This document shows, piece by piece, positions 15,777 through 22,504 of a DNA stretch of 64,000 bases. The notes under the pieces are model-generated. The model had not been told where the DNA came from, searched no databases, and saw nothing but the letters and a program-made list of their open reading frames with translations. The DNA comes from Pseudomonadota bacterium (lineage in GTDB: Bacteria; Pseudomonadota; Alphaproteobacteria; Reyranellales; Reyranellaceae): contig JAEWIV010000363.1 of the NCBI GenBank assembly GCA_023386865.1, forward strand, positions 1 to 64,000. Direction: 5' to 3'. The translations under genes and the position numbers were made by a program. The first letter of the stretch is position 1; the number at the start of each line of letters is the position of its first letter.

Positions 15777-15787
15777 AGGAGGATCGC

Positions 15788-15988
15788 ATGAAAGGCATTG
15801 CGGGACTGCTCGTCGAGGCGATGCCGCTGCTGATCACGGCGGCGCAAACCGGCTTCGAGGTGTGGGGCATCATCGACAAGATCAAAGCCGCGCACGCCAG
15901 CAGCGAGGATCCGACAGCGGAGGAATGGCAGGCCGTCAACGCCGAGATCGCGGCGCTGCGCGCACGCCTGCATCGCGACCCCCAGTAG
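15788..15988 (+). CDS. Small phage protein, unknown
   Basis: 66-aa protein with a good ribosome site (AAGGAGGA) before ATG 15788. The N-terminal half is amphipathic/hydrophobic (GIAGLLVEAMPLLITAAQTG) and the C-terminal half a charged helix (WQAVNAEIAALRARLHRDPQ). It sits between the lipoprotein and the endolysin with 9-11-bp spacing. Small holin-like or antiholin roles are conceivable from context; nothing in the sequence settles it. Confidence 0.45.
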   Translation: MKGIAGLLVEAMPLLITAAQTGFEVWGIIDKIKAAHASSEDPTAEEWQAVNAEIAALRARLHRDPQ

Positions 15989-15997
15989 GGAATTGCC

Positions 15998-16654
15998 ATG
16001 CCCGAAATCGTCCGTGCGCAAGTCAGCCAATGGCTGCAGGGCATCGCCGCAGGCGTGCTCGACCTCAGGCGCGACAACGAAGGCTTCGCGGCGGCGGCGC
16101 TGGAAGCGCTGCGCGCGCCGGCCGCGCAGGACATCGAACGGACACCTATGCCGACGCTCGCGCCGAGCCCCGACGTCTTGCCCAGCGCGTTCTTGCGCGA
16201 GATCGTCGACCCGGCCTTGTCGACGCTGTCCATCCTGGCCGGCACGCCGTCGGATGATCGCGCGCGCGTGATCGTGCTGGCGATCGCGGGCCAAGAGAGT
16301 GCCTGGAAGGATCGACGGCAGCGCGGCGGGCCGGCGCGCTCGTTCTGGCAATTCGAGAAGGGCGGCGGCGTCGCCCAGCTGTTCAAGCACACGCCTGATC
16401 AGCTGCGCGCGGTGTGCGCCGCGCTCAGCATTCCGTTCGATCAAACGACGGTGTTCGAGGCGATGGCCTGGAACGACGATCTGGCCGGCGCGATGGCGCG
16501 GCTGCTGCTCTGGACCGACTCGCGCCCCCTGCCCCAGGTCGGCGACGAGGCCGGCGCGTGGAACTACTACCTCGACAACTGGCGGCCTGGTGCGCCGCAT
16601 CCCGAGGCCTGGCCCGGCAACTACGGCAAGGCGCTCGCCGCCATCACGGCGTAG
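15998..16654 (+). CDS. Endolysin, lysozyme/transglycosylase-like
   Basis: 218-aa protein. The core at ~90-125 reads VIVLAIAGQESAWKDRRQ followed by GGPARSFWQFEKGG; the E in GQESAW (residue ~100) is in the catalytic-Glu position of lysozyme-like phage muramidases, and the R-G-F/S-W-Q-F-E segment is the family's second motif. The C-terminus (WNYYLDNWRPGAPHPEAWPGNYGKAL) fits a substrate-binding end. No signal peptide is visible, so release through a holin is expected. It lies in the lysis block after a lipoprotein and small membrane proteins. Confidence 0.7.
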   Translation: MPEIVRAQVSQWLQGIAAGVLDLRRDNEGFAAAALEALRAPAAQDIERTPMPTLAPSPDVLPSAFLREIVDPALSTLSILAGTPSDDRARVIVLAIAGQESAWKDRRQRGGPARSFWQFEKGGGVAQLFKHTPDQLRAVCAALSIPFDQTTVFEAMAWNDDLAGAMARLLLWTDSRPLPQVGDEAGAWNYYLDNWRPGAPHPEAWPGNYGKALAAITA

Positions 16655-16664
16655 GGAGGCCCAT

Positions 16665-17786
16665 ATGGCAACTTTCAAGCTCGTCAACGCCGAGACCGGC
16701 CAAGCCGTCGTCGATGACGCCGGCAAGGGCTGGGACGCCATGCAATGGCCGGACGACGCTGTCGTCGAGATCTTCGACGTGCGCACGTGGACGCGCATAT
16801 CGCCCGGCCGTCTCACGGTGAAGGCGTCCGAGCAGCCCGCCGAGCCGCCGCCACTCGAGCCACCGCCAACGCAAGTCGGCGGCTCGCTGCCGCACCCCAG
16901 GACGATGGACGAGCTGCAGGTGCTCGCCGATGCGGCGGCGGCCAATCGCTTTGTGCAGACACTCGCGCCGGGCACGAAGATCAAGGCCGACAAGACGCTG
17001 GTGCTGCGGCAGGCACAGCACGACGGCTCGGTGTGGGGCATCGACGGCTCATGGGCGCAGATCGACTGGGCCGGTCCCGCTGGTCACGACATGGTGCGAG
17101 TCGAGGGCATCGTGGGCGCTGCCAATCGCGGGTTCGTGTTCACCAACTTCCAGCTCTACGGCGGCGGCTGGTGGCAGGATCGAGGCCGCGGCGGACAGGC
17201 TGGCGCGTGCCTGCGCATCCGATGCCTGGGCGGCGATCCCAGCGCCTACTACAAGGCCACGCTTCACAACATCTACACGAGCTATGCCGAGTATGGCTTT
17301 GTGTTCGAGGGCGCCGTATTCGAGTTCGCGCCGTTCAACCTGCACGCCGAGAACATGACGAAGGACGGCATGCTCGCGATCAGCGCCGATGGCTCGATCA
17401 TGAGCAACGTCTTCAATATCGCGCCCAACATGAGCCGCAACGGCGGCGCCGGCATCCGCACCGGCTTCTCGCACAACGTCATCATGGGCTCGTTCATCCA
17501 AAATTCGGAAGCGGCTGTCGTGGCTCCTTCTGGCCTGCGCGTCGCCGCGTTCAACAACGGCGAGAACACCGGCCGCAGCATGTTTGTCGTCCCGACCAGC
17601 GGCTACGGCTCGGTGCTGCTTGCCAATGAACTGTCGACCGGCGGCCTCACCGTCAGGAACGAAGATGCCCCGAGCACTGGCCCCTCACAGTTCCTGCTCG
17701 ACGGCGCGGCCGACGTGATCGAGGAACACAATCACGTCGCTTCCTATGGCGCGGGCGACGCGCTGCCCAAGAGTGTGCGGGAGTGA
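16665..17786 (+). CDS. Tailspike-like protein with beta-helix domain
   Basis: 373-aa protein, start at ATG 16665 behind GGGAGG. Residues 1-55 form a small module (ATFKLVNAETGQAVVDDAGK), then a Pro-rich linker (EQPAEPPPLEPPP, ~52-65). From ~85 the protein has the repeated short strand pattern of a right-handed parallel beta-helix (FVFTNFQLYGGGWWQDRGRG ... IYTSYAEYGFVFEGAVFEF ... NVFNIAPNMSRNGGAG ... IMGSFIQNSEAAVVAPSG), as in tailspikes and pectate-lyase-like depolymerases. No catalytic residues can be assigned. It is the last + strand gene of the phage block, downstream of the endolysin. Confidence 0.55.
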   Translation: MATFKLVNAETGQAVVDDAGKGWDAMQWPDDAVVEIFDVRTWTRISPGRLTVKASEQPAEPPPLEPPPTQVGGSLPHPRTMDELQVLADAAAANRFVQTLAPGTKIKADKTLVLRQAQHDGSVWGIDGSWAQIDWAGPAGHDMVRVEGIVGAANRGFVFTNFQLYGGGWWQDRGRGGQAGACLRIRCLGGDPSAYYKATLHNIYTSYAEYGFVFEGAVFEFAPFNLHAENMTKDGMLAISADGSIMSNVFNIAPNMSRNGGAGIRTGFSHNVIMGSFIQNSEAAVVAPSGLRVAAFNNGENTGRSMFVVPTSGYGSVLLANELSTGGLTVRNEDAPSTGPSQFLLDGAADVIEEHNHVASYGAGDALPKSVRE

Positions 17787-17855
17787 TCAGCTCGGGGCCT
17801 CGAATCGCGGGCACGTCGGCGAAGACCGCCAGCCCCGTCTCAAGGGGGCCGGCCG

Positions 17856-19154
17856 CTAGGGCTCGTTGGGAAAAAGCGAAAGCTTAGGCTGATCGGCATC
17901 TTTATGGATTTCGGCCGCATCCGGTGACAGCACCTTGGCGGCCACGCCCTTCATCAGGATGAAGGGCTGCATCATCGGGTCCCGAAAGCGGAACCTGTAG
18001 CCCCGTTTCTCGCCCGAACGCTGCAGCACGTTACCCCTCTCTGGCGTCGCCAGCTTGTGAAGCTGGTCGATGTAGTGGGCGACTTCTCGGCGTTTGCCGA
18101 CCAGGGCGGCAAGCGGTTCGGCAATCTGGATCGGTGCGAAGTATCCAGAATCGTCCGTGTTGGTGATCAGAGCGCAGGCCAGTAGCAATTCCCCGAAATA
18201 GTTTGCTCGATTGCTGCGGATGGCGGCGTCGTACTCGGCTCGGCAGGAATGGTCGCTCTGCTTGAGAACCGACTCAATCGCAGTATCAACATGAGCGTTG
18301 GTTATCGCGAGCTTCTGCTCTGAGATCGCCGCTAGTGCCGCATACCGACCGATCTGGTGGACGTACGCGGGGAGTCCCCTCGACAGCTTTACAATACGCC
18401 ACTTGGCATTAGCGGCGATGGTCATGCCCAGCCGCGGAATGCGCTTGTCCAGAATGGCGACCTGCTCGTCCGGCGACATCCGCTGCATCCTGACCTGAGC
18501 CAGATGGCGCCGCACCGAAGGGTGTTCGCCGACCAGACTCGCCACATCATCGGCGACGCCAACGATTATGACGGTGGCCCTGCTCGAGTTGTCCGCCAGC
18601 CCTTTGATCGTGTTCGCCATCAGCTCGCGAATATCCGGATCTGCGACCTTATCGAACTCGTCAAAGATCACGATGGGCAATTCGCCCGGCATGAACAGCC
18701 CGAGGCAGCGGACCACTTCGCTGGGCACCACTTTGGTGCCAGCGTAGTCGGATAGCGGGACACGCTGCCCATTCTCCCGTCCCTCTTGGACGGTCAATTC
18801 CTCGAAGGCTCGCTGCCACACGCTGTTGAAGTTGTCGGTCGGATCGCACTGGACACGGATCGCGTGGATGTGGCGCGTCGGCACCGTCATCAACAGGTGA
18901 AACACATTGGCGAGCGATGTCTTGCCCACGCCTCGCTCGCCAAACAGAACCGCATGCCTCCCTCGATCGATAACCGCGTCAGCAAGGTCGGTGATCTTGT
19001 CCCGCCTGCCCGCGAACAACTCCCTCTCATCGATAGGGGCCGCCGGCGTGAAGAGCAGCCGAGCTTCATAGTCGATGGCGTCCCAGTCCTCTTGCGTCGT
19101 GGGTTTGTAGCTACCGGGACGGAGCTTCATCAGAGGGTCCTTGGGTAAGTCCAT
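17856..19154 (-). CDS. ORC/Cdc6-like AAA ATPase, stand-alone
   Basis: 432-aa protein with an AAA ATPase core. Walker A GERGVGKTS falls at ~72-80 and Walker B IVIFDEFDK at ~160-168. Arginine-rich motifs follow (RRHLAQVRMQRMSPDEQVAI), then LSRGLPAYVHQIGRYAALAA, as in Cdc6/ORC lid regions, with a C-terminal winged-helix-like region (YFAPIQIAEPLAALVGKRRE; LQRSGEKRGYRFRFRDP). It faces the phage block and has no co-directional neighbour close by. Candidate roles are a single-gene anti-phage ATPase, a replication or segregation ATPase of the element, or a transposition-type ATPase; the sequence does not decide. The promoter region holds tandem palindromes. Confidence 0.65.
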   Translation of the reverse strand: MDLPKDPLMKLRPGSYKPTTQEDWDAIDYEARLLFTPAAPIDERELFAGRRDKITDLADAVIDRGRHAVLFGERGVGKTSLANVFHLLMTVPTRHIHAIRVQCDPTDNFNSVWQRAFEELTVQEGRENGQRVPLSDYAGTKVVPSEVVRCLGLFMPGELPIVIFDEFDKVADPDIRELMANTIKGLADNSSRATVIIVGVADDVASLVGEHPSVRRHLAQVRMQRMSPDEQVAILDKRIPRLGMTIAANAKWRIVKLSRGLPAYVHQIGRYAALAAISEQKLAITNAHVDTAIESVLKQSDHSCRAEYDAAIRSNRANYFGELLLACALITNTDDSGYFAPIQIAEPLAALVGKRREVAHYIDQLHKLATPERGNVLQRSGEKRGYRFRFRDPMMQPFILMKGVAAKVLSPDAAEIHKDADQPKLSLFPNEP

Positions 19155-19156
19155 GG

Positions 19157-19193
19157 CTTACTTATACAAGTAAGGCCTTTACTTGATCAAGTA
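19157..19193. promoter_or_regulatory. Tandem palindromic operators upstream of the AAA ATPase gene
   Basis: Perfect palindrome CTTACTT-ATAC-AAGTAAG (19157-19174) and perfect palindrome TACTTGATCAAGTA (19180-19193), with AAGGCCTT (19172-19179) between them. They share an ACTT/AAGT half-site and begin 3 bp before the minus-strand start codon, so a dimeric repressor bound here would block transcription or initiation. The regulator is unknown. Confidence 0.6.
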
Positions 19194-19307
19194 GGCCTGC
19201 CACTTACCCATCAAAATGAAGCTCGGTACCAATGACCGCGTCGGCCGTCGCGTTGATATGAGGCGGTCGCGCCACCGACCCGATCCTGATCCGTAGCGGC
19301 GCACCCA

Positions 19308-19559
19308 TCATGCATCATCCACGGTATGTGTTTTCGCATGTTTCACATGGAACATCCCGTCGCGACCGACGCGGACCCTGATCAGGAGGCCTTCGGCCTG
19401 CAAGGCCATATTGAATTTGTTGCACCAGCGCTCGGCCTCACGGACCCGCCAATCCCGCATGTATTCGGCCCGGCACTCGGCACAATAGCGGCCCCGTTTC
19501 AGCCGTGGCTTCGGGCAGCGGGAGCACGTCGGGGGCGAAAGCGGCGCGGCGCGGTGCAC
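19308..19559 (-). CDS. Small zinc-finger protein ending in a FHVKH segment
   Basis: 83-aa protein (GTG start at 19559). A CxxC pair (CSRC, residues 12-15) is followed by a second (CAEC, 26-29), giving a treble-clef-like small zinc site, then a helix YMRDWRVREAERWCNKFNMA, a beta hairpin (GLLIRVRVGRDG) and the C-terminal MFHVKHAKT. The codons for MFHVKH make a 14/16 match to the ParB target parS (19339-19354). It is the last gene of the minus-strand module beginning with the 163-aa protein. Function unknown. Confidence 0.5.
   Translation of the reverse strand: MHRAAPLSPPTCSRCPKPRLKRGRYCAECRAEYMRDWRVREAERWCNKFNMALQAEGLLIRVRVGRDGMFHVKHAKTHTVDDA
19339..19354. promoter_or_regulatory. parS-like 16-mer inside the zinc-finger gene
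   Basis: TGTTTCACATGGAACA (+ strand) matches the chromosomal parS consensus TGTTTCACGTGAAACA at 14 of 16 positions (differences at 9 and 12). Known for the family: parS sites commonly lie within genes and then encode an MFHVKH-like peptide, as here. Whether ParB binds it is untested. Confidence 0.35.
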
Positions 19560-19566
19560 TTATCCC

Positions 19567-19794
19567 TCATGCAGGCGTTTTTCCACGGTATGTGGAGCTA
19601 GACACCGGTCGCCGCCGTTGCGCCCTACGGCCAGGTATGGGCTTCCTGGAAGGCTGGCCCTTTTTCCGCGTCGCGGACGCGGCCAGCAGGGCCGCCCCGA
19701 CTTCGGGCGGCAACTCGCCGCCGAGCCTACGGTGGGCGGCCACGATCCCACGCACGGACAGCCCGGGCAAAGCGCTATTGAGCGCCATCACCAT
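19567..19794 (-). CDS. Small protein of the XRE module, unknown
   Basis: 75-aa protein starting MVMALNSALPGLSVRGIVAA and including AHRRLGGELPPEVGAALLAA, a compact helical region, then a basic tail (RKPIPGRRAQRRRPVSSSTY) suggesting nucleic-acid contact. The ATG at 19794 overlaps the end of the 41-aa frame, so translation is probably coupled. No family recognised. It lies third behind the XRE regulator in the same strand and tight spacing. Confidence 0.4.
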   Translation of the reverse strand: MVMALNSALPGLSVRGIVAAHRRLGGELPPEVGAALLAASATRKKGQPSRKPIPGRRAQRRRPVSSSTYRGKTPA

Positions 19795-19913
19795 GGCCCC
19801 GCCGGTCGAGCCGACAGGTCGAGCCAGTCGGCGATCTGGAGGCAGCCCGCCAGGCCCCCGACGAATAGCTCGGAGGCCTTGTCGGCGCTGAGCCTGACGG
19901 CACGCCGGCTCAC
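19788..19913 (-). CDS. 41-aa microprotein coupled to the XRE regulator
   Basis: A 41-aa frame whose GTG start overlaps the TGA of the XRE gene (GTGA) and whose own TGA overlaps the following start region. Sequence: an amphipathic helix (RLSADKASELFVGGLAGCLQ) followed by IADWLDLSARP. Both junctions are overlapping, the pattern of translationally coupled accessory peptides. No family recognised; the coupling is the main evidence that it is real. Confidence 0.4.
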   Translation of the reverse strand: MSRRAVRLSADKASELFVGGLAGCLQIADWLDLSARPAGPW

Positions 19914-20362
19914 GACGCGGGCCTCGCATCGCCGTTCATGAGCGCGCTCGGGCTGAGGCTCAACAGCTTGGCGAGCTTCGGCCGCAGCTCGGGCGGAGGG
20001 TAGCCCTTGCCCGTTTCCCAGTAGGCCACAGTCGCCGTGTGCCGGCCGATCTTCTTGCCCAGTTCCACCCGGCTGAGCCCCTTGGCCTCTCGCGCTTCGG
20101 CGATGGCCTTCCCGACTCTGGCGACGTGGCCGCTGGGCACCGGCTGGGTGCCCCGCTTCGCCTTGGGCATCAGCTCGGCCACCACTGACAAGGCGTCGGC
20201 GCGCGTCAAAAGCGTGTGCGATTTCAGGAATGCGGCGAGCTGGCGCCGCTGCGCCTCTCGCTGGCGCATCGCCCTGATCCTGGCATTGATGTCGCGCGCC
20301 GCCTGCTCGAGCAAGGTGAGCTCGCGGGATGGCTGGATCTTCGGCTGCTTCGGCGTAGACAT
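19910..20362 (-). CDS. XRE-family transcriptional regulator
   Basis: 150-aa protein. The N-terminal ~90 residues are basic and helical (LLEQAARDINARIRAMRQRE ... LAAFLKSHTLLTRADALSVV). The C-terminal ~65 residues form a helix-turn-helix of XRE type: VGKAIAEAREAKGLSRVELG, K-K-I-G-R-H-T-A-T-V-A-Y-W-E-T-G-K-G, L-R-P-K-L-A-K-L-L. The HTH is placed at the C-terminus, unlike phage repressors with N-terminal HTH. The ATG lies two bases after the stop of the 163-aa gene (TAGGGATG), so the two are coupled. A likely binding target is the repeated ACACAATGTGTAC upstream of that operon. Confidence 0.65.
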   Translation of the reverse strand: MSTPKQPKIQPSRELTLLEQAARDINARIRAMRQREAQRRQLAAFLKSHTLLTRADALSVVAELMPKAKRGTQPVPSGHVARVGKAIAEAREAKGLSRVELGKKIGRHTATVAYWETGKGYPPPELRPKLAKLLSLSPSALMNGDARPAS

Positions 20363-20364
20363 CC

Positions 20365-20856
20365 CTATCTCCCCTTCGGTGCTGGCGGATCGTCGGCATG
20401 GGCGCTCGCTCGAACGTCCTGGGTGTAGTGCCGCGGCTTCGACCGCTTGCGCTTCTTCGATGATGCTGCGCTACGGATGCTCGCCACACGGCGAACTAGC
20501 GTGGCCGTTGGGATCGGCAGCAAGTCGATCTCGCCGGGAATGAACCGGCCGCCGCGATCGTAGGCGACGATCTCGCGCGTCGCGTATTCCGGGGTTCGAT
20601 AGCGGAGCCACTCGCCCCGGATCATGATATAGACGCAGCTCAAGTGGACTTTCGCTGCGGTCGCCCCTTTCACTTGCCGCATACACGCTCGCGCGATTGC
20701 GCAGGCGTTGGGGTTCATCGGTGCGCCGTTTTCTATGTCTCGCTTTGTGACGTCGATCCGAATGGCGCGCGCTGCGTTGGCTACAGGCAGGCCGTCAATC
20801 TTTCTCAACTGGGTCTCCGTTGTTGTTGCTTGCTGTACGGAACCCCGCTCTTCCAT
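20365..20856 (-). CDS. Conserved-looking hypothetical protein of the XRE operon
   Basis: 163-aa protein, ATG at 20856; the frame is open further upstream but the extension is not protein-like. Core sequence: NPNACAIARACMRQVKGATA, VYIMIRGEWLRYRTPEYATR, then E-I-V-A-Y-D-R-G-G-R-F-I-P-G-E-I-D-L and a basic C-terminal tail (SSKKRKRSKPRHYTQDVRAS). The I-x-x-D-R-G-G-x-F-x-P-G-E segment occurs in many short phage-related hypothetical proteins. The predicted -10 (TATAAA) is only ~11 bases from the ATG and no ribosome site is visible, so the message may be leaderless. First gene of the five-gene minus operon. Confidence 0.5.
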   Translation of the reverse strand: MEERGSVQQATTTETQLRKIDGLPVANAARAIRIDVTKRDIENGAPMNPNACAIARACMRQVKGATAAKVHLSCVYIMIRGEWLRYRTPEYATREIVAYDRGGRFIPGEIDLLPIPTATLVRRVASIRSAASSKKRKRSKPRHYTQDVRASAHADDPPAPKGR

Positions 20857-20866
20857 ACACGATCTG

Positions 20867-20894
20867 TTTATAACGAGGGAACCAACAAACACAA
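20867..20894 (-). promoter_or_regulatory. Predicted promoter of the XRE operon, overlapping an operator
   Basis: On the minus strand, -35-like TTGTGT (20894-20889), 16-nt spacer, -10-like TATAAA (20872-20867). The -35 lies inside the operator-proximal ACACAATGTGTAC copy. The expected transcription start is about 4 bases before the ATG at 20856. Confidence 0.4.
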
Positions 20895-20955
20895 TGTGTA
20901 CATCTGTGAGCTTCGCGCTGCGGAGTTTCGCAGAGTTCGACAACACAATGTGTAC
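20889..20955. repeat. Two direct copies of near-palindrome ACACAATGTGTAC
   Basis: Identical 13-mers at 20889-20901 and 20943-20955, 54 bp apart (about five helical turns), in the region upstream of the minus-strand XRE operon. The ACACA-A-TGTGT core is symmetric, as expected for a dimeric HTH regulator. Confidence 0.6.
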
Positions 20956-21001
20956 TAAAGGCGGCGCACGCCGTGTAGTCGCGCTGCGGCCTTTGCCCCG
21001 T

Positions 21002-21126
21002 GGGGAAACTTCCCCAGGCCGGCTAAGCTCTTGAAAACATTGGATTGCCCGCGATTTGTGGAAATCGAGTTCCACCGATAAAGGCCTTTAAACATTGAAG
21101 AAAGACGGCAATGGGGAAGTTTCCCC
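21002..21126. repeat. Pair of GGGGAA-(2)-TTCCCC palindromes, mutually inverted
   Basis: GGGGAAACTTCCCC at 21002-21015 and its exact reverse complement GGGGAAGTTTCCCC at 21113-21126, 111 bp apart, with the palindrome TAAAGGCCTTTA (21079-21090) between them. The whole 20857-21359 stretch (503 bp) lacks a convincing gene and acts as a divergent regulatory region between the XRE operon and the CBASS-like locus. Confidence 0.6.
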
Positions 21127-21359
21127 GGTGGAACCCCGACGCAGTGCGTCCGTGGTGTGAGGGGCCGAAATCAATTGGCCAACCCTTGGGCTATGTCTCG
21201 CTGATACGCCGACACCCCGTGCCCGTCCACAAGCGTCGCGGGTATGATCTTGATCATGGACGACCCGCCGAACGATGAGTCACGTAAGGTATGGCTCAAC
21301 GCACCCACGGCCCCGAACCGGCCGCGTAAGGATTCCACTCAATCAGCCGGAGCACGATC

Positions 21360-21581
21360 ATGGCGTCTGGCGACAAGCAGCTGAAGGGCCATCTCTTTCC
21401 TTTTGACGGCACCGCTTGCCGTCTTTGTGGCATGACGCAAACAGCATTCGACGATTCTGGTCAGCCGACGTGCACCGGTCGTCGGCCGGCACCTATTCGC
21501 ACGGACGATGATTCGGCCGCGGAGCCGTTTGTTCGCCCTGACGACGACAGCCCGACGCCGTCAAGGCGGCGCAAGCCGTGA
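21360..21581 (+). CDS. Small cysteine-containing protein preceding the CD-NTase
   Basis: 73-aa protein. The N-terminus (KGHLFPFDGTACRLCGMTQT) contains a CxxC pair and a later Cys; the C-terminal half is acidic/proline-rich (PAPIRTDDDSAAEPFVRPDD). It overlaps the following nucleotidyltransferase by 4 bp (GTGA), so the two are probably translated together. Small proteins with a single CxxC next to CBASS genes have no established role; this may be an accessory peptide or a fortuitous frame. The ATG is followed by a normal codon pattern, but no strong ribosome site is visible. Confidence 0.45.
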   Translation: MASGDKQLKGHLFPFDGTACRLCGMTQTAFDDSGQPTCTGRRPAPIRTDDDSAAEPFVRPDDDSPTPSRRRKP

Positions 21582-22504
21582 TCGAAGACACCTTTCTGAA
21601 GCTGAAGTCGAACCTAGAGCTGAACCCGACATTCGCCGAGATCGTGTCACAGCGACAGAACGCGGTGCGGAGCGTCATCCAGAACAACAGCGCCAGCGTC
21701 CGGAGTACAAGGCTAATCGGGTCACTACTCCGTCAGACGAGGATTCAGCCTCGCGCGATCGACGATTTTGACATCGATGTGGTGGTCGTTCTCGGCAGTT
21801 TTGATCGCTGGGTGTCGGGTGCCGCTGGCATCAGCACGGAAGCAGCAATGAATGAGGTGCAGCGCGCCGTGGAAAGCGCTGACCGCTATTCCAAACTCAA
21901 TCCTGATCAGGACCATCCAACCGTCACCTTCGACTACACCAGCAAGATCAAGGTCGAGCTGGTACCAGCCTACACCGATGACATATCCCTGGAGTCGAAT
22001 GGCGCCCCACGTGCTTCTAAAGGGCGCGCTTTCTGGATACCTGCTCGCAACGGCTCATGGGAACTTGCCGACTATCTCTATGACGCGAAATATATTTCGA
22101 TCGTCAACGGAGACTGTAACGGTCTGTTGATTCCTACGATCAAAATGCTCAAGGCGGTGAAGCGTTGGCACTTCCCGGCGATGAAGTCATGGCACCTTGA
22201 GCTGATCGCCGTCGATCTCATGCCGCAGATCCTGCGAGAGTATCAGCAAAGAGGACTCCCGCCGACATACCCACACATGGTCGCCGAATGCCTGTACCGT
22301 CTTGACGCACAACTCGTTCAGTCGCGGCAGCTTCCAGGGAGCGTTACACCACCATTTGCCATCGACCCGTATACGCTTGCAGCGATTAGGCCGAAGATCC
22401 AATGGCTCGGCGAATCGGCCCGGCAGGCCTATGGGGCGAACACCGATCAGGACAAGCACCTGATCTGGAAGACGATCTTTGGAGAGGTGCTGCCGTTGCC
22501 ATGA
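21578..22504 (+). CDS. CBASS CD-NTase (SMODS-type nucleotidyltransferase)
   Basis: 308-aa protein of the cGAS/DncV-like nucleotidyltransferase family, which makes cyclic oligonucleotide signals when phage is sensed. The polymerase-beta-type motifs are visible: GSLLRQT (residues 48-54), DDFDIDVVVVL with the catalytic D-x-D at D65/D67, and the third carboxylate in KIKVELVPA (E127). C-terminal helices (GLLIPTIKMLKAVKRWHFPA, MKSWHLELIAVDLM) match the OAS-like C-terminal domain. GTG start, 4-bp overlap with the 73-aa frame upstream and ATGA overlap with the SLATT effector downstream: a compact CBASS-type operon. Confidence 0.85.
   Translation: MIEDTFLKLKSNLELNPTFAEIVSQRQNAVRSVIQNNSASVRSTRLIGSLLRQTRIQPRAIDDFDIDVVVVLGSFDRWVSGAAGISTEAAMNEVQRAVESADRYSKLNPDQDHPTVTFDYTSKIKVELVPAYTDDISLESNGAPRASKGRAFWIPARNGSWELADYLYDAKYISIVNGDCNGLLIPTIKMLKAVKRWHFPAMKSWHLELIAVDLMPQILREYQQRGLPPTYPHMVAECLYRLDAQLVQSRQLPGSVTPPFAIDPYTLAAIRPKIQWLGESARQAYGANTDQDKHLIWKTIFGEVLPLP

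Noticed and set aside
19788..20489. 233-residue minus-strand frame spanning the XRE gene
   Set aside because: Only its last 41 codons (from GTG 19913) look like a coupled gene; the rest is a shadow of the XRE frame.
21256..21384. Possible 42-aa peptide (MDDPPNDESRK...) upstream of the CBASS-like locus
   Set aside because: No ribosome site, overlaps the 73-aa frame, and the sequence is low-complexity; kept only as a note.
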